Virus record (IMG/VR): IMGVR_UViG_3300009762_000027
Coordinates: 1 to 31,925 of that record
Length of the DNA stretch: 31,925 bases
Source: a virus
Strand: one strand, 5' to 3'
Shown: positions 8,246 through 14,170 of the stretch, piece after piece
How positions within the stretch are numbered: the stretch's first letter is position 1
Layout of the letters: each line of letters begins with the position of its first letter
Notes under the pieces: generated by a model
What the model saw: the letters and a program-made list of their open reading frames with translations, nothing else
What the model was told of the DNA's origin: nothing
Database searches by the model: none
Position numbers and translations under genes: made by a program

Positions 8246-8458
8246 ATGGCTGACGTGGAACTGTACAGCTCAGATTGGCCAGTCATTTGTGCAGACTGCC
8301 AAGGTGAGTTCCAGCCAGGCGACGAGTTTCTGGTAGTGTACCGGGTGAAATTGCTGTCAACGTCGCGGACGGGGAATTTTATGAAGATCCTGGAGGAGAG
8401 GACTGTCTGCGTGCAGGATTGCCTTGGGAACGAATCGGAGGTGGAGGGAACGAAATGA
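8246..8458 (+). CDS. Small zinc-ribbon-like protein
   Basis: The 70-residue product has CADC at about residues 15-18 (IWPVICADC context) followed by FQPGDEFLVVYRV, and CVQDC near residue 55. The two cysteine pairs suit a zinc ribbon in a small beta-rich fold. An overlapping ATG at 8241 in another frame gives a 36-codon product without such features and was not chosen. The stop overlaps the next start (ATGA). Function is unknown. Confidence 0.6.
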   Translation: MADVELYSSDWPVICADCQGEFQPGDEFLVVYRVKLLSTSRTGNFMKILEERTVCVQDCLGNESEVEGTK

Positions 8459-8676
8459 AAGTGTGGCTCTGTGTCCAGTTGGTGCATATGTCAGGCCTGG
8501 GAGCCATAGTGAACGTCGTGGGAGTGTATGCCTCTCTGGACGATGGGCCTGATAGGGACGATGTGCGATACCTGCCATTTGAGTTAGGAAGGACGAGGCT
8601 GGGGCATGCAGACTTGTGGGAAGGAGCCCTGAGGTTAGACCATGCCAAGAGGTCTGCAAGTGCGTGGAAGGTGTGA
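8455..8676 (+). CDS. Small protein of unknown function
   Basis: The 73-residue product starts at an ATG overlapping the previous stop, after GGAGGGAACG. The first half is hydrophobic and beta-like (MKVWLCVQLVHMSGLGAIVNVVGVYASL). The second half is charged, with DDGPDRDDVRYLPFELGRTRLG. It is the last gene before a 1.2-kb non-coding region. No family is recognised. Confidence 0.55.
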   Translation: MKVWLCVQLVHMSGLGAIVNVVGVYASLDDGPDRDDVRYLPFELGRTRLGHADLWEGALRLDHAKRSASAWKV

Positions 8677-9129
8677 GCTAAAGCTATGTAGGCATGATAT
8701 GTCACATAGGCGGTCAAAAGGGTGGCGGATAGATCAGGTTGGGTGGAAGTCAGTGGTCAGGTATATCTGGGAGATATGCTAAGACGGAAGATAGAAAGAC
8801 AGGAGGAAGATGTGGTCAAGAAAGCAAGGAGCTGTATCGTAGAAAGTCAAGTATTGTCAGATAGTTAGCGTAGAAAGCCATCTCTTGATAAGTAGGTAGA
8901 AAGGCAGAAGACAAGCCTGACAGACAGGTAGCCCCGATAGGATGGTAGGAGATAGCCTCCCCAACGCCTCCCAGATAAGTTCGTAAGCCCCCGTAAGAAA
9001 AGTTTGTAAGCTAAGAAGTCCATCCCCGACCAACCCCAGCACCACTGCCGCGTCGATGCTGGTGCGTCTGGGCGTTGTTCCCGCCTGGTGCAGTTCGTGT
9101 CGAAGCTATCTCTTGGCAGTTCTGGCGTC

Positions 9130-9149
9130 AGTTAAGATGCATCTTAACT
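9130..9149. repeat. Perfect 20-bp palindrome
   Basis: AGTTAAGATGCATCTTAACT is fully self-complementary. Its flanks continue as an imperfect mirror: the 25 bases leftward, read on the opposite strand, match the 25 rightward at about 20 positions. It is therefore the centre of a longer dyad and the left boundary of the 12-bp array, whose units are AACT on the right and AGTT on the left. Confidence 0.85.
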
Positions 9150-9320
9150 CCCGTCAGAACTGACTTGACAGGGCATAACTCACGCCAGAACTGACATGCT
9201 CGCAACATAACTCACGTCGTAACTCACATCAGGACTGGCTTACGAACTGACATACAGGCACCATGACTGACTTACGAACTGGCTCCCTAACTGACGTCAA
9301 GACTGGCAGACATGCAAGCC
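9146..9320. repeat. Array of degenerate 12-bp units (consensus RACTSRCNTNNN)
   Basis: RACT tetramers begin at 9146, 9158, 9177, 9189, 9209, 9221, 9233, 9245, 9265, 9277, 9289 and 9301. The steps are 12, 19, 12, 20, 12, 12, 12, 20, 12, 12 and 12. Units resemble AACTGACTTACG. The long steps insert 7-8 bases, three of them ending in CAT. At both ends the unit appears inverted (AGTT..., around 9110-9135 and 9321-9340). This looks like an iteron-type array. Confidence 0.75.
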
Positions 9321-9508
9321 AGTTAGTCAGGATGTCAGTCCCAGACCTGGATGTCCCTGCTCCTCCGCCTACGTCAAGTTAAGCCGGCCTGAAGCAGCAT
9401 GACATGACAAGCGCGTCGGCGAAGGCACATATCTTGCCACCCCGACACCTCCTGGGAAGCGCTGGAGATCTTGCGCCGATTTCGCGCCCCGCCGCCCTCT
9501 GCGCTTGC

Positions 9509-9613
9509 AGAAACATAGGAAATTTTAGAATTCCCCGGCGTTAGCTGGGCAGAAACATAGGAAAATTTAGAATTTCCCGGTGGTAGAAGATAGAAAATTT
9601 TAGAATTTCCCGG
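9509..9613. repeat. Three 30-bp direct repeats with internal dyad
   Basis: Copies begin at 9509, 9551 and 9585 and share AGAAACATAGGAAAATTTAG followed by AATTTCCCGG; the third is more divergent at its left end. Each contains near-mirror arms GGAAATT and AATTTCC around TTAG, so each unit could bind a dimeric protein. Spacing is 42 and 34 bp. Confidence 0.8.
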
Positions 9614-9681
9614 AGTCTACTGGGAGATGACTGGGAGATGACAAGGTTAATGTCTCACTACGTTTTTCGCTCTGAAGTCTG

Positions 9682-9695
9682 TGCAAGCGCTTGCA
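9682..9695. repeat. Dispersed palindrome copy 3 (14 bp, intergenic)
   Basis: TGCAAGCGCTTGCA, preceded by G, lies 92 bp upstream of the -35 box of the promoter at 9787. It is identical to the other copies. Confidence 0.85.
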
Positions 9696-9786
9696 AAAGC
9701 ATACATGAAAGTAGGTTTACCAAGAATTTTATTGAAAAATTTTACAGTAAAGTAGATGAAAAAAATTTCGTAGGGTAGAAAAATTC

Positions 9787-9815
9787 TTGACAAAAATTAT
9801 TATTTATACTATCAT
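9787..9815 (+). promoter_or_regulatory. Sigma70-type promoter P1
   Basis: TTGACA (9787-9792), a 17-bp spacer and TATCAT (9810-9815). The spacer end TATTTATAC resembles TACCTATAC in the other three copies. It drives the block starting at 9850. Confidence 0.75.
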
Positions 9816-9849
9816 AAAATATAGGCATTAAAACCGAAGGAGCAAGAAA

Positions 9850-10023
9850 ATGAACGCACTGAATCCGCATAAGACGTTGCTTCCTGAACTGATCGTCCTG
9901 ACGGTGATCTGGATGGAGGCCCGGGATCGTGGGAAGCTGGCGACGGCGGCGCATGTCAAGCGGATGGCCAGGGATTTCGGGCGGAAGCGTCCGGACTGGA
10001 GGAAGGTGTGGCTATGGCGGTGA
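9850..10023 (+). CDS. Small basic protein of unknown function
   Basis: ATG 9850 follows a GAAGGAG site and lies 35 bp after promoter P1, so it is the first gene of this transcript. The 57-residue product starts MNALNPHKTLLPELIVLTVIWMEARDRG and ends strongly basic (KRMARDFGRKRPDWRKVWLWR). It could be a small nucleic-acid-binding protein. No family is recognised. Its last bases overlap the next start. Confidence 0.65.
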   Translation: MNALNPHKTLLPELIVLTVIWMEARDRGKLATAAHVKRMARDFGRKRPDWRKVWLWR

Positions 10024-10298
10024 TACACGTCGATTTTGGTGGCAAGATTGCTGACGAAGAAAAGCCTGATCCGTTTGAGTTCAGGTGTGATCCTGTTCCC
10101 AGCATGGGGTTGAGGGGTATGGAGAAGTGCCCTGAGTGTGGCAGAATGCACAGGCGGCGGAACGTTCAGCGGACGGAATGCTGGCAGAAGGCCGTGGCTC
10201 GACACCGGGGATTTGCGTTCCGGGACGAGGAGCTGTCGGAAGAGGATATGCGCAGGATGCAGGCGATGATGGAGTACGCCGGCAAGATTCCGTATTGA
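10014..10298 (+). CDS. Small zinc-finger-like protein
   Basis: ATG 10014 lies after GGAGGAAGG inside the 3' end of the previous gene. The 94-residue product contains KCPECGRMHRRRN and then TECW about 15 residues later, a short zinc-binding cluster in a basic context. The C-terminal half is a charged helix with EELSEEDMRRMQAMMEY. A nucleic-acid or protein contact role is plausible but unproven. Confidence 0.65.
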   Translation: MAVIHVDFGGKIADEEKPDPFEFRCDPVPSMGLRGMEKCPECGRMHRRRNVQRTECWQKAVARHRGFAFRDEELSEEDMRRMQAMMEYAGKIPY

Positions 10299-10308
10299 GG
10301 AGGTGGCT

Positions 10309-10377
10309 ATGGGTTACTACATGCACCAAGGAGAGTCGGCGTTTCGGATTCCGGCCGACAAGAAGGAGGCGAGATGA
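10309..10377 (+). CDS. 22-residue mini-protein, possible remnant of a GYYM family
   Basis: A GAGGAGGTGG site sits six bases before ATG 10309. The frame encodes MGYYMHQGESAFRIPADKK plus three residues, and the stop overlaps the next start (ATGA). From memory, an N-terminus of the form MGYYM...F.IPA..K..A opens longer conserved phage proteins. This may be the stump of such a gene or a leader peptide coupling translation to the next gene. Only the ribosome site and short frame are directly seen. Confidence 0.4.
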   Translation: MGYYMHQGESAFRIPADKKEAR

Positions 10378-10964
10378 GCACGAGAGGAGCGATTGTACGG
10401 CTGACGAATGGGGCCCTCGGTGCGGCGGAGTTCAAGGGGGTGTATCACCATTGGGACAGCTACCCGACCGGCCTGGGCAGAACGCTGTGGCACCTGTTCC
10501 AGGAGCACTTCAAGTTCGACCTGGATGCCATGCTGAAGACGCTGATCGACGACCATCCGGCCGGCTGGAGCACGATCGTCGGTGCAGACTTCATGCAGGT
10601 GCCCGGATGTGGCTACCCGGAAGGCTCGACGCAGGAGCAGATTGACAAGTGGCGGGAGAAGCCGCATCCGCAGTGTTACTGCCACGGTGCCCGCAGCGAG
10701 GAAGCTTGGGAAGTCACCGAAAAGAACGCGTCGGCCTCGGGGGTGGAGTGGGTCTATGCCTTCTCGCCTGGTGAAGGCGGCGGCTCCCCGATGATGACGA
10801 TCTTCTCGTCCTACTGTGCTGATGGCAGCAAGATGATCGGCATGTTTGGCATGGGTGACGAGAAAGCGTCCTGGCGCCGAGTGGCCGAGATTGCCCTGCT
10901 GCAGCTGCCGGAGCCTGATTGGGCAGCCATCGAAAATCCTGGCGGTGGGGAGGAAGAAGCCTGA
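10374..10964 (+). CDS. Conserved hypothetical protein (MSTRGAI / YHHWDSYPTGLG family)
   Basis: The 196-residue product opens MSTRGAIVRLTNGALGAAEF and then has GVYHHWDSYPTGLGRTLWHL and LIDDHPAGWSTIVGADF. From memory, these sequences recur in a widespread uncharacterised family found in phages and bacteria. Two cysteines with His (CYCHGARS) near residue 103 follow PGCGYPEG. No catalytic motif can be named. The start overlaps the mini-protein stop, preceded by AAGGAGGCGAG. The gene is clearly real: base composition is GC-rich and the third codon position is biased. Confidence 0.75.
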   Translation: MSTRGAIVRLTNGALGAAEFKGVYHHWDSYPTGLGRTLWHLFQEHFKFDLDAMLKTLIDDHPAGWSTIVGADFMQVPGCGYPEGSTQEQIDKWREKPHPQCYCHGARSEEAWEVTEKNASASGVEWVYAFSPGEGGGSPMMTIFSSYCADGSKMIGMFGMGDEKASWRRVAEIALLQLPEPDWAAIENPGGGEEEA

Positions 10965-11212
10965 GCTGGCTGAAAAGGTGGTGGCGACGCCGGAATCGGA
11001 AGATCTGCCATGGCGACATTAAGCTGATGAGCGACCCGTCGATCTTCGAGAACGAGATCACGTTTCCGCTCCCGGGCGGCTCGCATACGAAGTTCCTGCT
11101 CGCTCGCTGCGCCAGTTGTGGTGGGCTGGTGGGTTTTCCGCCTGCGAACCTGGAGCTGGCGCTGTCCTGCGGTGAGGAAGCGGATAAGCAGGCGCTGTTC
11201 GACAAGGAGTGA
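10961..11212 (+). CDS. Small zinc-site protein, start uncertain
   Basis: The reading frame is clear but the start is not. CTG at 10961 overlaps the previous stop, sits after GGGGAGGAAGAA and gives a product beginning (M)SWLKRWWRRRN. A TTG at 10919 would extend it upstream, and ATG 11027 lacks a good ribosome site. The product has a Trp/Arg-rich N-terminus, CASCGGLVGF near residue 50 and a further Cys near 67. This suggests a small zinc-stabilised domain. The function is unknown. Confidence 0.5.
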   Translation: MSWLKRWWRRRNRKICHGDIKLMSDPSIFENEITFPLPGGSHTKFLLARCASCGGLVGFPPANLELALSCGEEADKQALFDKE

Positions 11213-11222
11213 AGGAGGCGAT

Positions 11223-11495
11223 ATGCCAGAAGAGAAGAAGACGGTAGGAGGCTGGCTCATGCACGGCATCCGGATGTCGTGGCAGACGGAGACGATGGTG
11301 TTCTGCGACTGCCTGAATGACGTCCTGGTGGAGATGCTGCATGACGGCGTGCAGATGGATGCAGTTTTGGAGCACTTGCTGTCGATGGCCGACCAGTTCA
11401 TCGAGGTGGCCCAGGCGTTCAAGAAAGAATTTGGATCGCAGGCGCCAGTGCAAGCGCTTGCAACAGAGGAGGCACAGCATGATGGATCTGCATAA
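11223..11495 (+). CDS. Small helical protein of unknown function
   Basis: ATG 11223 follows GAAGGAGGCGAT. The 90-residue product is helix-rich: LMHGIRMSWQTETMVFCDCLNDVLVEMLHDG and then DAVLEHLLSMADQFIEVAQAF. The C-terminus contains the palindrome copy at 11449, read as Val-Gln-Ala-Leu-Ala. The gene overlaps the next by 17 bases. No known domain is recognised. Confidence 0.6.
   Translation: MPEEKKTVGGWLMHGIRMSWQTETMVFCDCLNDVLVEMLHDGVQMDAVLEHLLSMADQFIEVAQAFKKEFGSQAPVQALATEEAQHDGSA
11449..11462. repeat. Dispersed palindrome copy 4 (14 bp)
   Basis: TGCAAGCGCTTGCA, preceded by G, lies in the 3' end of the gene at 11223-11495 and encodes Val-Gln-Ala-Leu-Ala, as copy 2 does. It lies 277 bp upstream of promoter P2. 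Confidence 0.85.
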
Positions 11496-11682
11496 GTTTG
11501 GGTTGTTGATCTCGACGCTGCTGGAGGGCATGGCAATCCAGGCCGAGATTGCGGCGATGCACGCAGCGAACCAGTCGGCGGAGTGGCTGGGCGAGAAGCT
11601 GCCGTTCTGCGAGTCTGATTTCAGGGACAAGGCCGATCATGCCTGGGCATGTGCCCAGCAGGCCCGGATGCAGGTGCGGTAA
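11479..11682 (+). CDS. Small helical protein of unknown function
   Basis: The start is ATG 11479 (or 11482), 6-9 bases after AGAGGAGG. The 67-residue product is alanine- and methionine-rich and helical (LLISTLLEGMAIQAEIAAMHAANQ) and ends with a Trp/Cys-containing stretch (DHAWACAQQARMQ). It is the last gene before promoter P2. No family is recognised. Confidence 0.6.
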   Translation: MMDLHKFGLLISTLLEGMAIQAEIAAMHAANQSAEWLGEKLPFCESDFRDKADHAWACAQQARMQVR

Positions 11683-11725
11683 GTATGAAAAAAAGCAGCA
11701 GGCCAGGTAGTAGTGCATTTTTTTC

Positions 11726-11754
11726 TTGACAAAAAATTTTACCTATACTATCCT
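11726..11754 (+). promoter_or_regulatory. Sigma70-type promoter P2
   Basis: TTGACA (11726-11731), a 17-bp spacer ending TTTTACCTATAC, and TATCCT (11749-11754). The leader downstream shares ATCATCACAT and CAACT with the leader after P3. It drives the block from 11800. Confidence 0.78.
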
Positions 11755-11799
11755 TAATCCATCATCACATTTAACCAACTCAGATGGAGGGGTAGTCAG

Positions 11800-11991
11800 A
11801 TGGAGGACACGACGGACAGGCTGAGAAGGTTCGTCCTGAAAATGATGGACGAAGGCTTGGTGCCCCGGCTGGCTGAGGATAGCCCGGAGTTTGAGCAGAT
11901 GATCGAACAGGAAAGGCGGCTCTGTCAGGAAGTTGCCGCCGAGGTGTTGATGAACGATCTAACTGGCGTAATTCATGAGGTGGCGAAATGA
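11800..11991 (+). CDS. Small acidic helical protein
   Basis: ATG 11800 follows GGAGGGGTAGTCAG and is the first gene after promoter P2. The 63-residue product is charged and helical (LRRFVLKMMDEGLVPRL and PEFEQMIEQERRLCQEVAAEVLMN). No recognised domain. The stop overlaps the next start (ATGA). Confidence 0.65.
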   Translation: MEDTTDRLRRFVLKMMDEGLVPRLAEDSPEFEQMIEQERRLCQEVAAEVLMNDLTGVIHEVAK

Positions 11992-12182
11992 AGAAAGAAG
12001 CTCCGCATTGGGAAGGCTGGCAGGTGGGGTTGGCTCCGAGGGCGTTACCGGTCCTGCAGATGTCGAAGCATATCTGCTCGGAGTGCGGCGATGAATATGA
12101 GGTGGTGTTTTTCGACGCTGGCAAGTGCGACCGGTGCTTTGGGAAGGTGCAGGTGGTCGAGCCGGCCAGGAGGGTCAAGTAG
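11988..12182 (+). CDS. Small zinc-ribbon protein
   Basis: The 64-residue product contains HICSECGDEYEVVFFDAGKC and then DRCF, giving two CxxC pairs about 17 residues apart. This is a standard zinc-ribbon layout. The flanks are short and basic. Such ribbons often bind nucleic acid or partner proteins. The role here is unknown. It is coupled to the gene upstream by ATGA overlap. Confidence 0.68.
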   Translation: MKKEAPHWEGWQVGLAPRALPVLQMSKHICSECGDEYEVVFFDAGKCDRCFGKVQVVEPARRVK

Positions 12183-12218
12183 ATGCAGTTCGGCCAGCAT
12201 TCAAGCTGTTAAAAGAAG

Positions 12219-12388
12219 TGATTCAGCATGAACGGAGCGTGTTCGCTGTCTTCGAAGTTGGAGAGGAGCTGTACTTCGTGGAGTACGATCCCGGACTGCC
12301 GCATTTCCTGATCTTTGCTGCCAGAGATGGCTGGTTGCTGCGGCTGCATGAAGACGTGGTGCCCTGCTATCTGGCGGAGGTCGCATAG
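12219..12388 (+). CDS. Small protein of unknown function, start uncertain
   Basis: The coding frame is clear from about 12185 (DAVRPAFKLLKEVIQHERS...ELYFVEYDPGLPHFLIFAA) to the stop at 12388. The only usable in-frame starts are GTG 12219 or an ATG at 12125 well inside the previous gene. A strong AGGAGGG site at 12168 points to ATG 12183, which is one base out of frame and stops after nine codons. A lost base near the start is possible. The product looks like a small beta-rich fold ending HEDVVPCYLAEVA. Confidence 0.45.
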
Positions 12389-12568
12389 GTGGCTCTGGAG
12401 ATCAGACCCTTCGAGAAGACGTACCGGGCTGAGACGGTGACCGGCCGGGTGTACGAGGCCACGTTTGAGATGCATGGCCTGTTTGACGAAGACGGCAAGC
12501 GGCTGGCGTATTCCTGGAAGCGGGGCCCAGTGGAGCAGATGAAGAAAGAGATCGAGGAGGCTGGGTAG
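12389..12568 (+). CDS. Small beta-rich protein of unknown function
   Basis: GTG 12389 directly follows the previous stop and sits 8 bases after GGAGG. The 59-residue product reads MALEIRPFEKTYRAETVTGR, then VYEATFEMHGLFDEDGKRLAY and a charged C-terminal helix (VEQMKKEIEEAG). It resembles a small strand-rich domain with a terminal helix. Its stop is immediately followed by the next ATG, which shows operon packing. Confidence 0.6.
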   Translation: MALEIRPFEKTYRAETVTGRVYEATFEMHGLFDEDGKRLAYSWKRGPVEQMKKEIEEAG

Positions 12569-12940
12569 ATGGACAGCAACGGCCATCAGAAGAAGGCGCA
12601 TCTGGCCGAGTTGTATGTAGGCAACATGGATGTTTTCCTGTGTGAGATGGGGCTGGTGCCGATGTGCAGGGAGTATCGAGCGACGTACCTCACCGGGCTG
12701 AAGGAGAAGGTGACATGCAAAAGGTGCCTGGCGCTGATGGCGGAGCTTGAGCAGCGGCTAAAGCACTGGTACGAAATTGTCTATTATGCGTGGAGCAAGG
12801 AGTTGCGGAACAGAGTGATTCCGGATGGGTTCGTTCCACCTGCGATGCAGAAGTTGATACTGCAGCGGCAGCGGAAGGAAGCCAAGCAGCGTCAGAGGAA
12901 GGAAGCCGGTGGGACAGAGGTCCGGGCAGTATCTGATTGA
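12569..12940 (+). CDS. Helical protein with a cysteine cluster
   Basis: ATG 12569 directly follows the previous stop. The 123-residue product has Cys residues at FLCEMGLVPMC and TCKRC (residues about 25-52), possibly a zinc site. Long basic helices follow, ending in the repeated QRQRKEAKQRQRKEA, which is a direct duplication of QRQRKEA-like units. The basic tail suggests nucleic-acid contact. Function unknown. The 3' end overlaps the next gene by 32 bases. Confidence 0.6.
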   Translation: MDSNGHQKKAHLAELYVGNMDVFLCEMGLVPMCREYRATYLTGLKEKVTCKRCLALMAELEQRLKHWYEIVYYAWSKELRNRVIPDGFVPPAMQKLILQRQRKEAKQRQRKEAGGTEVRAVSD

Positions 12941-13184
12941 GAAGAATATCCCGATTCCGGATTGGCCGCCCGGGCACAAAGCAGAAGCGCCGCTGTATGG
13001 AGGCAAGTATCCGTTTCAGAAGCTGGATGTCATGGAGTCGTTCTTCGTGCCAAATAGAATTGGAGAGACTGTACAGCAGACGGCAAGGCGAGTTTTTCCG
13101 AGGGTGTCCAGAGAAAGCCGTGAGAAGAAGAAGTTCGTAGGCAGAAAATGCATGGACGGTGTAAGAATCTGGAGGGTGAAATGA
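12909..13184 (+). CDS. Conserved phage protein (KYPFxKL..ESFFVP ... GVRIWRV)
   Basis: The 91-residue product has GGKYPFQKLDVMESFFVPNR near residue 32 and ends KKFVGRKCMDGVRIWRVK. From memory, the pattern KYPF..L.VG.SFFVP with a final G.RVWR is a common small phage protein family of unknown function. Here Met replaces the usual Gly in VGES. It may bind nucleic acid: a short basic helix (ETVQQTARRVFPRVSRESREK) lies between the two motifs. The GTG start overlaps the previous gene by 32 bases, which is long but keeps the family start. Confidence 0.65.
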   Translation: MGQRSGQYLIEKNIPIPDWPPGHKAEAPLYGGKYPFQKLDVMESFFVPNRIGETVQQTARRVFPRVSRESREKKKFVGRKCMDGVRIWRVK

Positions 13185-13408
13185 AAGAACTGACGGAACA
13201 GCTGAGGGCGATGCTGAAGATCGAGGAGACCAAGACCGAAGTGCAAAGCACCAGCCCGATCCGGGTGTACGACATGGGCTGGTTCGTTATTGTCACGCAC
13301 GATCCGAAGGTGGATTTGAGCCGCCTGTTCTGCGATCTGAAGGCGAAGTTGCATCAGTTCAAGGTGGTGTGGGACAACGGCGATATCCTGATCAAGGAGC
13401 TGAAGTAA
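13181..13408 (+). CDS. Small protein of unknown function
   Basis: ATG 13181 overlaps the previous stop (ATGA) and follows GGAGGGTG. An in-frame ATG at 13148 is too early. The 75-residue product starts with a charged helix (KELTEQLRAMLKIEETK), followed by a strand-rich part: VYDMGWFVIVTHDPKVDLS, then KVVWDNGDILIKEL. No family is recognised, but the alternating strand pattern and neighbours argue for a real small domain. Confidence 0.6.
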   Translation: MKELTEQLRAMLKIEETKTEVQSTSPIRVYDMGWFVIVTHDPKVDLSRLFCDLKAKLHQFKVVWDNGDILIKELK

Positions 13409-13575
13409 TGGCGATTCACCCAGATAAGAAGCGTACGTTTGCCCAGAAGGAGCAGGATCGCACACGGAATCAGAAGCGGCAGTTGAAACGGCGTTCCCGG
13501 GCGGTCTGGTTCCAGAAGGAGATAGGTCCGCGGCAGCAGTATATTCTGACGGAGCCGAAGGAGGCAGTAAAATGA
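13408..13575 (+). CDS. Very basic small protein
   Basis: ATG 13408 overlaps the previous TAA. The 55-residue product is rich in Lys, Arg and Gln (IHPDKKRTFAQKEQDRTRNQ, KRQLKRRSR) and ends AVWFQKEIGPRQQYILTEPK. It looks like a nucleic-acid-binding or otherwise unstructured peptide. Its 3' end overlaps a possible, less likely, longer start of the next gene at 13572. Confidence 0.5.
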   Translation: MAIHPDKKRTFAQKEQDRTRNQKRQLKRRSRAVWFQKEIGPRQQYILTEPKEAVK

Positions 13576-13640
13576 AGAAGCCTGCAGGTAGCCTAACGGC
13601 AGTTCGGCAAAGGCGGGTTTCAGAAGAAGGTGCAGGCGTA

Positions 13641-13916
13641 ATGAAGCCATACGAGTTCACTTATGGTCACCACACCTTCATAATTCCTGAATATATGAGG
13701 GATGCCATTAAGTTGTATCTTGAGCGGGGAATTGAACCCGGCGATTTCCTTTCAGCGGTAATCTGCAATGACCTCAGAGAAGCAGTAGGTAGGGCAGATG
13801 ATGTAAACATCTATAATCTGCCCGCTTATGTCAACTTCTTCTACAATCACGCCCCGCACGGTTGCTGGGGCAGTCCAGAGAATATGAAAGCCTGGATGGA
13901 GAAATTTCATAAATGA
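13641..13916 (+). CDS. Conserved phage protein (IPEYM...PGDFL.AVICNDL)
   Basis: The 91-residue product matches a pattern I know from many phage genomes: IPEYMRDAIKLYLERGIEPG, DFLSAVICNDLREAVGRAD and PHGCWGSPENMKAWME. Its function is not known. ATG 13641 follows AGAAGG and opens the family-typical N-terminus MKPYEFTYGHHTF. An in-frame ATG at 13572 would add 23 atypical residues read from a stretch containing arms GCCTGCA/TGCAGGC. The gene is visibly more AT-rich than its neighbours, which suggests separate acquisition. Confidence 0.68.
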   Translation: MKPYEFTYGHHTFIIPEYMRDAIKLYLERGIEPGDFLSAVICNDLREAVGRADDVNIYNLPAYVNFFYNHAPHGCWGSPENMKAWMEKFHK

Positions 13917-14161
13917 CTACCCTCTGGCACCACCAGCAGCAGGCCCTCGATCTCCTGACCCCGCTCCGGGCCGGAGAATCTAACCCCGAGATCCCCCTGC
14001 TTAAGGCTCCGCTGAATCTGCTGGATGCCAGGCAGAAGGTGATCCGTGGACTGGTGGAGCTGAACAAGGTGAACGGCTGGACGGAGGACACGGCGGAGGC
14101 GGCACTGGAGCATGTCCAGAAGGCCATGGGGATGTACGGCGTAGTTTTCTACGAGCCATAA
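13913..14161 (+). CDS. Small helical protein of unknown function
   Basis: ATG 13913 overlaps the previous stop. The 82-residue product is helical: LWHHQQQALDLLTPL at the start, then LDARQKVIRGLVELNKVNGW and TAEAALEHVQKAMGMYGV. It has no cysteines or signal. No family is recognised. The stop lies 9 bases before the HD hydrolase gene, separated by a GGAG site, so the two are likely co-translated. Confidence 0.6.
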   Translation: MTTLWHHQQQALDLLTPLRAGESNPEIPLLKAPLNLLDARQKVIRGLVELNKVNGWTEDTAEAALEHVQKAMGMYGVVFYEP

Positions 14162-14170
14162 GGAGAAGAC

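Larger units (their letters stand above)
8677..9849. other. 1.2-kb structured non-coding region (candidate origin or control region)
   Basis: Stops fill all frames, and no ribosome site with a usable start is seen. From left to right: a purine-rich part with GTAGAAAG three times (8839, 8870, 8896) and a repeated 12-mer of the form AAGTTYGTAAGC (8977, 9000). A 20-bp palindrome at 9130 and a 12-bp-period array to about 9320 follow. Next come three 30-bp repeats at 9509-9613 and a duplicated TGGGAGATGAC (9621, 9632). Last are palindrome copy 3 at 9682 and a promoter at 9787. Repeats with dyads and an AT-rich right end resemble phage origins or control regions, but no replication initiator gene is recognised nearby. 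Confidence 0.6.

Noticed and set aside
8839-8903. CRISPR-like array from GTAGAAAG repeats
   Set aside because: Only three 8-bp copies at unequal spacing; repeat and spacer lengths do not fit.
10136-10645. 169-residue + strand frame overlapping three genes
   Set aside because: It has no start signal, has low-complexity Gly/Arg/Asp composition, and overlaps the clearly coding 10374-10964 gene.
13580-13637. Possible tRNA: GCCTGCA and TGCAGGC arms around a D-arm-like GTAGCCTAACGG
   Set aside because: The enclosed part is only 44 bases, position 8 is not T, and no anticodon or T-arm can be drawn. A chance hairpin before ATG 13641 is more likely.
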